64,000 nt of DNA from positions 1 through 64,000 of the forward strand of contig MWTB01000004.1 of the NCBI GenBank assembly GCA_002050275.1, written 5' to 3'. Positions 59,723 through 64,000 of this stretch are shown here, one piece after another; the first letter of the stretch is position 1, and each line of letters begins with the position of its first letter. The stretch comes from Anaerolineae bacterium UTCFX1. GTDB taxonomy: Bacteria > Chloroflexota > Anaerolineae > Anaerolineales > Villigracilaceae. Below the pieces are notes generated by a model, which saw only the letters and a list, made by a program, of their open reading frames with translations, was not told the DNA's origin and did no database searches. Made by a program: the position numbers and the translations under genes.

Positions 59723-61615
59723 ATGCGAGTTATCGGAACCGCCGGTCACGTTGACCACGGAAAATCCACTCTGATCGCCGCGCTTACCGGCGCTCATCCC
59801 GACCGTCTCAAGGAAGAACAAGTCCGCGAGATGACCATCGAACTCGGCTTCGGCTTCCTCACGCTCCCCAACGGCGAAGAAGTCGGCATAATAGACGTGC
59901 CCGGTCACCGCGATTTCATCGCGAACATGCTGGCGGGCATAGGCGGCATTGACGCCGCGCTTCTGGTTATCGCGGCGGATGAAGGTATAATGCCGCAAAC
60001 GAAAGAACATCTTGCCATACTCGACCTGTTGCAAATCTCCACGGGAGTGATCGCGCTAACAAAAATAGATCTCGTTGACGACGCTGGCTGGCTTGATCTG
60101 CTTGAAACCGATATACGCGCCGTCGTCGGAAAGTCCGCCTTAAAAGACGCGCCCATCGTCCGCGTTTCTGCGAAGACAAGGGCCGGACTCGAAGCCCTGA
60201 CCGCCAATCTTCAGACGCTCCTTGAAACGAAACCCGCCCGCCCAGACCTCTCGCGTCCCCGCCTCCCCATTGATCGTATTTTTACTATGAGCGGTTTTGG
60301 CACAGTAGTGACCGGCACGTTAAGCGACGGAACCCTCTCCGTTGGCGACGAAGTAGAAATCTTGCCCAGCCAGATCAAAGGACGAATTCGCGGACTGCAG
60401 ACTCACAAAAAGAAAGAAGGCTTAGCCGCGCCAGGCTCACGCGTTGCAGTCAACCTTTCCGGAATAGAAACCACATCAATTCGACGGGGAAACTGGCTCG
60501 CCCTCCCAGATCAATACGCCCCCTCGCGCCGCCTGGATGCGCGCTTCCGTCTGCTTGGCGACGACGCTTTGACGCTCAAACAGAACGACGAAGTAAAATT
60601 CTTCCTAGGCGCAAGCGAAACGATAGCGACAGTTCGACTCGTAGACGCAGAAGAATTAACGCCCGGCGCTCAAGGTTGGATCCAACTCGAACTGCGCGCA
60701 CCGGTCGTCGCCGTGCGCGGAGACCATTATATTTTACGCCGGCCTTCCCCCAGCGAGACCCTCGGCGGCGGCATCATCGTAGACCCCCGCCCTAAAGGAC
60801 GACACAGACGATTCGACGGCGTCGTATTGAAATCGTTGGAATCGTTAACTCAAGGTTCACCGGCAGAAGTATTGCTCGAAGCGGCAAACGCGCTCGAAAT
60901 CGCGCCCGTCAAAGAGATCGTCGCACGCTCAAGGTTGGCAGTGGCAGACGCAGAATCTGCGCTCGGCGAGGCATTGTCCGCTCATTCCCTTATCTTGCTT
61001 GAGGAAGGAACGCCGAATCTTTCCAGCGATCTACTCGCAATCAGCCAACAACGCTGGCAAATGATAAAGAATAAAACTTTGCAAATCGTCTCGGATTTTC
61101 ACAAGGCATTCCGATTACGGCGCGGCATTCCACGCGAAGAACTTAAGAGTAAATTGAAACTTTCCTCGCGCACCTTTCATGCTATCCTTGTGCAGTTTAT
61201 AGCGCGAGGCGTCGTTCAGGAGGCAAATCATTGCATTTCCCTGCCAGACCATGAAGTCCGCTTCACTGCGACAGAACAGGCGACCATTGAAAAATTGAGA
61301 CAAAATTTCGATGCGAATCCGTTCGCGCCGCCAAGCGTCAAAGATTGTCAGGCGGCAGTCGGAGCGGAAGTCCTCTCCGCACTAATCGAGATGGGCGAGC
61401 TGTTCTTCGTATCCGCCGACGTTATTTTTCGCAAATCCGATTACGATGCAATCAAAGCCATTATTCAACAAACCATCGAGCGCCTTGAGCGCATCTCATT
61501 AGCGGAAACGCGCGACCTACTCAAAACCAGTCGAAAATATGCGCAAGCGCTTCTCGAACATTTCGATGCGATTGGCTTTACCTTGCGCGACGGCGATTTC
61601 AGGAGATTAAAGTAA
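59723..61615 (+). CDS. selB: selenocysteine-specific translation elongation factor SelB
   Basis: 630 aa. Delivers Sec-tRNA to UGA codons with a SECIS element. The GTPase domain has G1 GTAGHVDHGKST, G3 DVPGHRDF and G4 TKID; domains 2-3 follow (FTMSGFGTVVTGTL), and the C-terminal 250 residues contain the winged-helix repeats that bind SECIS (LKSKLKLSSRTFHAILVQF, EMGELFFVSADVIF, KYAQALLEHFDAIGF). The length is normal. A working selenocysteine system needs selA, selD and tRNA-Sec, none of which are in this window. The following gene begins 2 bases after the stop. Confidence 0.95.
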   Translation: MRVIGTAGHVDHGKSTLIAALTGAHPDRLKEEQVREMTIELGFGFLTLPNGEEVGIIDVPGHRDFIANMLAGIGGIDAALLVIAADEGIMPQTKEHLAILDLLQISTGVIALTKIDLVDDAGWLDLLETDIRAVVGKSALKDAPIVRVSAKTRAGLEALTANLQTLLETKPARPDLSRPRLPIDRIFTMSGFGTVVTGTLSDGTLSVGDEVEILPSQIKGRIRGLQTHKKKEGLAAPGSRVAVNLSGIETTSIRRGNWLALPDQYAPSRRLDARFRLLGDDALTLKQNDEVKFFLGASETIATVRLVDAEELTPGAQGWIQLELRAPVVAVRGDHYILRRPSPSETLGGGIIVDPRPKGRHRRFDGVVLKSLESLTQGSPAEVLLEAANALEIAPVKEIVARSRLAVADAESALGEALSAHSLILLEEGTPNLSSDLLAISQQRWQMIKNKTLQIVSDFHKAFRLRRGIPREELKSKLKLSSRTFHAILVQFIARGVVQEANHCISLPDHEVRFTATEQATIEKLRQNFDANPFAPPSVKDCQAAVGAEVLSALIEMGELFFVSADVIFRKSDYDAIKAIIQQTIERLERISLAETRDLLKTSRKYAQALLEHFDAIGFTLRDGDFRRLK

Positions 61616-61617
61616 TT

Positions 61618-62289
61618 ATGTGCGGACGCTTCACGTTGACAGTTAATCCCGCCGAATTTGAAGACAAGTTCGGCAATTTCATATTTCCTCAACAATTTGC
61701 TCCGCGTTTCAATATCGCGCCGTCACAACCCACGCTCGCCATTCCCAATAACGACCGATTTAAAGCGGATTTTTTCACATGGGGATTAGTGCCGATGTGG
61801 GCAAAAGATCCTGTTATCGGGCATCGCTTAATCAACGCGCGCAGCGAGACCCTGGCTGAGAAGCCGTCTTTTCGCGGAAGCCTGAAATACAAACGCTGCC
61901 TCGTGTTCGCCGACGGCTTTTATGAATGGAAAACGCATCGAGGTAAAAAGGCGAAAACACCGTTTTACATTTACATGAAAGACCGTCAACCATTCGCGTT
62001 TGCCGGCTTGTGGGATACCTGGAGCAGTTCGGATGGTTCGTACTTGCGCTCATGCGCTCTGATCACAACTGCGCCGAACAAGTTGATGGAGACGATTCAC
62101 AACCGCATGCCAGCCATCTTACATCCGCGGGATTATGCCGCCTGGCTGGACCCTTCGGCGCAAACGCCCAATCAAATCCTCCCACTGATCAAATCCTACC
62201 CAGCTGAGGAGATGGACGCGCATCCGGTCAGCGCGCTGGTCAATAACGCGCATCTTGACGCTCCTGAGATGGTTTTACCCGCTCAATAA
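61618..62289 (+). CDS. SRAP domain protein (YedK/HMCES family)
   Basis: 223 aa. The catalytic Cys2 directly after Met (MCGRFTL) and the conserved segments RFNIAPSQP, WGLVPMWAKD, NARSETLAEKPSF, CLVFADGFYEW, and HNRMPAIL identify the SOS-response-associated peptidase family. These proteins form a covalent link with abasic sites in single-stranded DNA and protect them during replication. It starts 2 bases after selB, so the two may be co-transcribed, an association without an obvious functional logic. Confidence 0.95.
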   Translation: MCGRFTLTVNPAEFEDKFGNFIFPQQFAPRFNIAPSQPTLAIPNNDRFKADFFTWGLVPMWAKDPVIGHRLINARSETLAEKPSFRGSLKYKRCLVFADGFYEWKTHRGKKAKTPFYIYMKDRQPFAFAGLWDTWSSSDGSYLRSCALITTAPNKLMETIHNRMPAILHPRDYAAWLDPSAQTPNQILPLIKSYPAEEMDAHPVSALVNNAHLDAPEMVLPAQ

Positions 62290-62363
62290 TCTATTAATTT
62301 GATCTACAACAGCGGCAGGATTAATGTCAGGTTAGCGCGACAAGCCTCTATTTTTCGCCATGT

Positions 62364-62369
62364 TATGAT
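62364..62369 (+). promoter_or_regulatory. -10-like TATGAT of the second M23 gene
   Basis: TATGAT ends 8 bases before ATG at 62378; no Shine-Dalgarno is seen, so a leaderless start is possible. Confidence 0.45.
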
Positions 62370-62377
62370 AATTCTCT

Positions 62378-63496
62378 ATGAACGATAAAAATAAATCAGG
62401 CGTTCTTTCGCGTTTGGCTGATACGTTGATCGGCATCGGCTTAGGCGAATCAGTTTTACGATTCAGCGTATTATTTCTTTCAACGGCATTAATCGGCGCA
62501 GTCATTTGGCTGGCGCATTCCATCTTCGCGCCGACTCCTGAAACGGGCGCAGCCGAGTCCGCCGCCATCGTGGAAGAAGACGTTCTGCCCGCGCAAGACT
62601 TCAACGCATATAGCGGAGTGCCGCGTTTGGCGCAAGTGCACACCACAATTCCCTCGCGCCCTCGGCAGGAGATCGTCAAATACACGGTCGTAGAAGGCGA
62701 CACGATCTTCGGCATCGCACAGAATTTCGGGCTTGAGCCGCAAACCATTTTATGGGGAAATTACTATACGCTGCTCGACAACCCTCACGCTCTGAAACCC
62801 GGGCAGAATTTAAACATCTTACCAGTCAACGGAACGTATCACGAATGGCAAGACGGCGAAGGGCTAAACGGCATTGCCAAGTATTACGGCGTAACGCCCG
62901 AAGACATCATTAATTATCCGGGCAATAACTTGGATATTAAAACTATCGGCGATTTTGCTCACCCGAACATCAAACCGGGCGCATGGTTGATCATCCCTAA
63001 TGGACATCGCGAGTTCATCTCATGGAGCGCGCCGCTCGGCGTGACGCGCGAGAATCCTGCCTCGGCGCGCGTATTGGGCAGCGGCGTTTGCGAACCAGTC
63101 TCTGGCGGAGCGGTAGGCTTCGGCGCGTTCATCTGGCCCTCGCGCAGCCACAAACTTTCAGGATTCGATTATTCGCCTAACACCAATCACTGGGGGGTTG
63201 ATATTTCAGGCAACACAGGCGAGGGCGTATATGCGACCGACGCCGGCGTGGTGGTGTACGCCGGCTGGAACGAACACGGTTACGGCAGCATGATCATGAT
63301 TGACCACGGCAATAATTTCCAGTCGTTGTACGCGCACTTAAGCGGCATCAACGTCGTATGCGGTCAGAGCGTCGGACAGGGAGATTTGATCGGCTCCATC
63401 GGCAGCACCGGCAACTCGAGCGGTTCGCATTTACACTTCGAGATTCGCGCAATTTCATCCTTCGTGAATCCTTGGGACGTGCTCCCGCCGCCCTAA
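62378..63496 (+). CDS. LysM-M23 peptidase, membrane-anchored
   Basis: 372 aa. A single N-terminal anchor (VLFLSTALIGAVIWLAHSIF) without a lipobox Cys, then two LysM domains (about 106-150: YTVVEGDTIFGIAQNFGL; and about 155-210: EWQDGEGLNGIAKYYGV). The C-terminal M23 domain has canonical residues: His and Asp in NHWGVDISG, His in YAHLSG and HLHFEI. It cleaves peptidoglycan cross-links. Unlike the three lipoprotein paralogs at 21463-26203 it has the classical M23 form with no long middle domain. Confidence 0.92.
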   Translation: MNDKNKSGVLSRLADTLIGIGLGESVLRFSVLFLSTALIGAVIWLAHSIFAPTPETGAAESAAIVEEDVLPAQDFNAYSGVPRLAQVHTTIPSRPRQEIVKYTVVEGDTIFGIAQNFGLEPQTILWGNYYTLLDNPHALKPGQNLNILPVNGTYHEWQDGEGLNGIAKYYGVTPEDIINYPGNNLDIKTIGDFAHPNIKPGAWLIIPNGHREFISWSAPLGVTRENPASARVLGSGVCEPVSGGAVGFGAFIWPSRSHKLSGFDYSPNTNHWGVDISGNTGEGVYATDAGVVVYAGWNEHGYGSMIMIDHGNNFQSLYAHLSGINVVCGQSVGQGDLIGSIGSTGNSSGSHLHFEIRAISSFVNPWDVLPPP

Positions 63497-63525
63497 TGCA
63501 GCGCACAAACGAGGCAAATCACGCC

Positions 63526-63554
63526 TTGCCGAAGGGCTTTATCTCGGCTATAAT
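63526..63554 (+). promoter_or_regulatory. tRNA promoter TTGCCG-17-TATAAT
   Basis: TTGCCG (63526-63531) and TATAAT (63549-63554) with a 17-base spacer, start expected near 63561, just before the tRNA. Confidence 0.7.
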
Positions 63555-63565
63555 GCCGTCACTGC

Positions 63566-63639
63566 GGGCGCTTAGCTCAGTTGGTTAGAGCGCATCTATC
63601 ACACAGATGAGGTCAGGGGTTCGAGTCCCTTAGCGCCCA
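63566..63639 (+). tRNA. tRNA-Val (anticodon CAC)
   Basis: 74-base cloverleaf: acceptor GGGCGCT pairs with AGCGCCC, D stem GCTC/GAGC, anticodon stem CATCT/AGATG with loop ATCACAC (anticodon CAC, reads GUG), T stem AGGGG/CCCTT with the TTCGAGT loop. Discriminator A at 63639; the CCA end is not encoded. Confidence 0.95.
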
Positions 63640-63640
63640 C

Positions 63641-63670
63641 AAATAACGAGTCACCCGACTCGTTATTTTT
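63641..63670 (+). terminator. intrinsic terminator of tRNA-Val
   Basis: An 11-bp stem (AAATAACGAGT 63641-63651, complement 63658-63668, loop of 6) runs into T residues, directly after the tRNA. Confidence 0.88.
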
Positions 63671-63713
63671 ATGGGCTTTCAGCTCGTCTATTTTCTGATA
63701 TAGTATCGCTACA

Positions 63714-64000
63714 ATGACCGCTCGAACAAACGAACAATGGATCGCTGACTTAAAAGACAATGGCGCCGCGCGCGAGACCGCGCTCGGAGATCTGCGCGCC
63801 ATCGTTCAAAAAGGACTGCCTTACGCCCTTTCACGCTGGCTGTCTCCCAACCAACCTCAATTTAACTCGCTCGTCGAAGAAGTAACCCAAGAGACGCTCT
63901 TGCGCGTGTTGAGCCAAATTGACACTTTCGAAGGACGCAGTCAATTTACGACCTGGGTGCACAAGATCGCCGTGCGGATCGCGCTAACCGAACTGCGCCG
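63714..64000 (+). CDS. RNA polymerase sigma factor (ECF/sigma-70 type), 3' end beyond the window
   Basis: 95 codons are present and the frame is open at the window edge. The product starts MTARTNEQWIADLKDN and contains sigma region 2: LVEEVTQETLLRVLSQI and FEGRSQFTTWVHKIAVRIAL, the latter matching the region 2.3-2.4 F..W...IA..... pattern that contacts the -10 element. Shortness of region 1 suggests an ECF sigma factor. TATAGT lies 9 bases before ATG. The neighbouring anti-sigma factor, if any, is outside the window. Confidence 0.85.
   Translation, partial: MTARTNEQWIADLKDNGAARETALGDLRAIVQKGLPYALSRWLSPNQPQFNSLVEEVTQETLLRVLSQIDTFEGRSQFTTWVHKIAVRIALTELR

Noticed and set aside
63566..63639. tRNA-Ile rather than tRNA-Val
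   Set aside because: With the five-pair stem CATCT/AGATG the loop is ATCACAC, so the anticodon is CAC (Val).

Overview
The window looks like a chromosomal segment of an Anaerolineae-type member of the Chloroflexota. This is an inference from gene content and style: a large set of lipoproteins with Pro/Thr-rich linkers after the lipobox Cys, a YvcK-type protein with membrane segments beside gap-pgk-tpiA, LysM/M23 cell-wall proteins, XRE-STAND-TPR and LiaF-like proteins, and a recurring -10 box placed 6-7 nt before ATG. No phage, plasmid, insertion sequence or CRISPR array is visible, and no intergenic gap exceeds 300 bases (the longest are about 222, 252 and 263 bases).

Layout. 24-9148 is central metabolism: an ABC ATPase from an upstream operon, an M50 protease, a minus-strand run yvcK > gap > (terminator) > pgk > tpiA, a divergent ROK glucokinase, and a class III aminotransferase. 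9261-19179 holds a soluble histidine kinase, a CpXC protein, a PLD lipoprotein divergent from murJ, a YuiD-like protein, xseB/xseA, a HIT protein and a DUF3048 lipoprotein. 19196-26203 is a cell-wall block: a GH25/SH3/phosphodiester-glycosidase protein facing three tandem paralogous LysM-M23 lipoproteins. 26206-35029 has OsmC, a TlpA-like thioredoxin, a lone cyclic-nucleotide domain, three LiaF-like membrane genes, a winged-helix-like protein, a phosphoglycerate-mutase-like metalloenzyme, a CopD-like protein, a lipoprotein and hemW. 35242-48031 is the surface/regulatory part: a secreted beta-helix protein, an XRE-STAND-TPR regulator divergent from a three-gene surface operon, an amidohydrolase lipoprotein and a BASS transporter. 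48156-51389 is pdhA-pdhB-pdhC. 51653-54604 has a 56-aa membrane protein, a GDPD, an HDAC-family deacetylase and an SH3-like lipoprotein. 54857-58410 is a three-gene complex-I-like membrane module without a peripheral arm. 58445-64000 has a coiled-coil protein, selB, a SRAP protein, a LysM-M23 protein, tRNA-Val(CAC) and a truncated ECF-type sigma factor.

Two kinds of start recur. Internal and many first genes have a Shine-Dalgarno or ATGA overlap. A second set has a TATAAT-like hexamer exactly 6-7 nt before ATG, which predicts leaderless mRNA. At 13431-13444 one perfectly palindromic -10 box appears to serve two divergent genes this way. Repeats of two kinds run through the window: palindromic elements of about 45-117 bp, and heptanucleotide tracts that have entered coding sequences in frame.

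The least explained items are the orphan complex-I-like triad, a Cys-rich C-terminal module shared by two unrelated lipoproteins, the tandem M23 paralogs with a conserved middle domain of unknown function, and the heptad repeats inside enzyme genes. All calls rest on reading the sequence; no database search was run.
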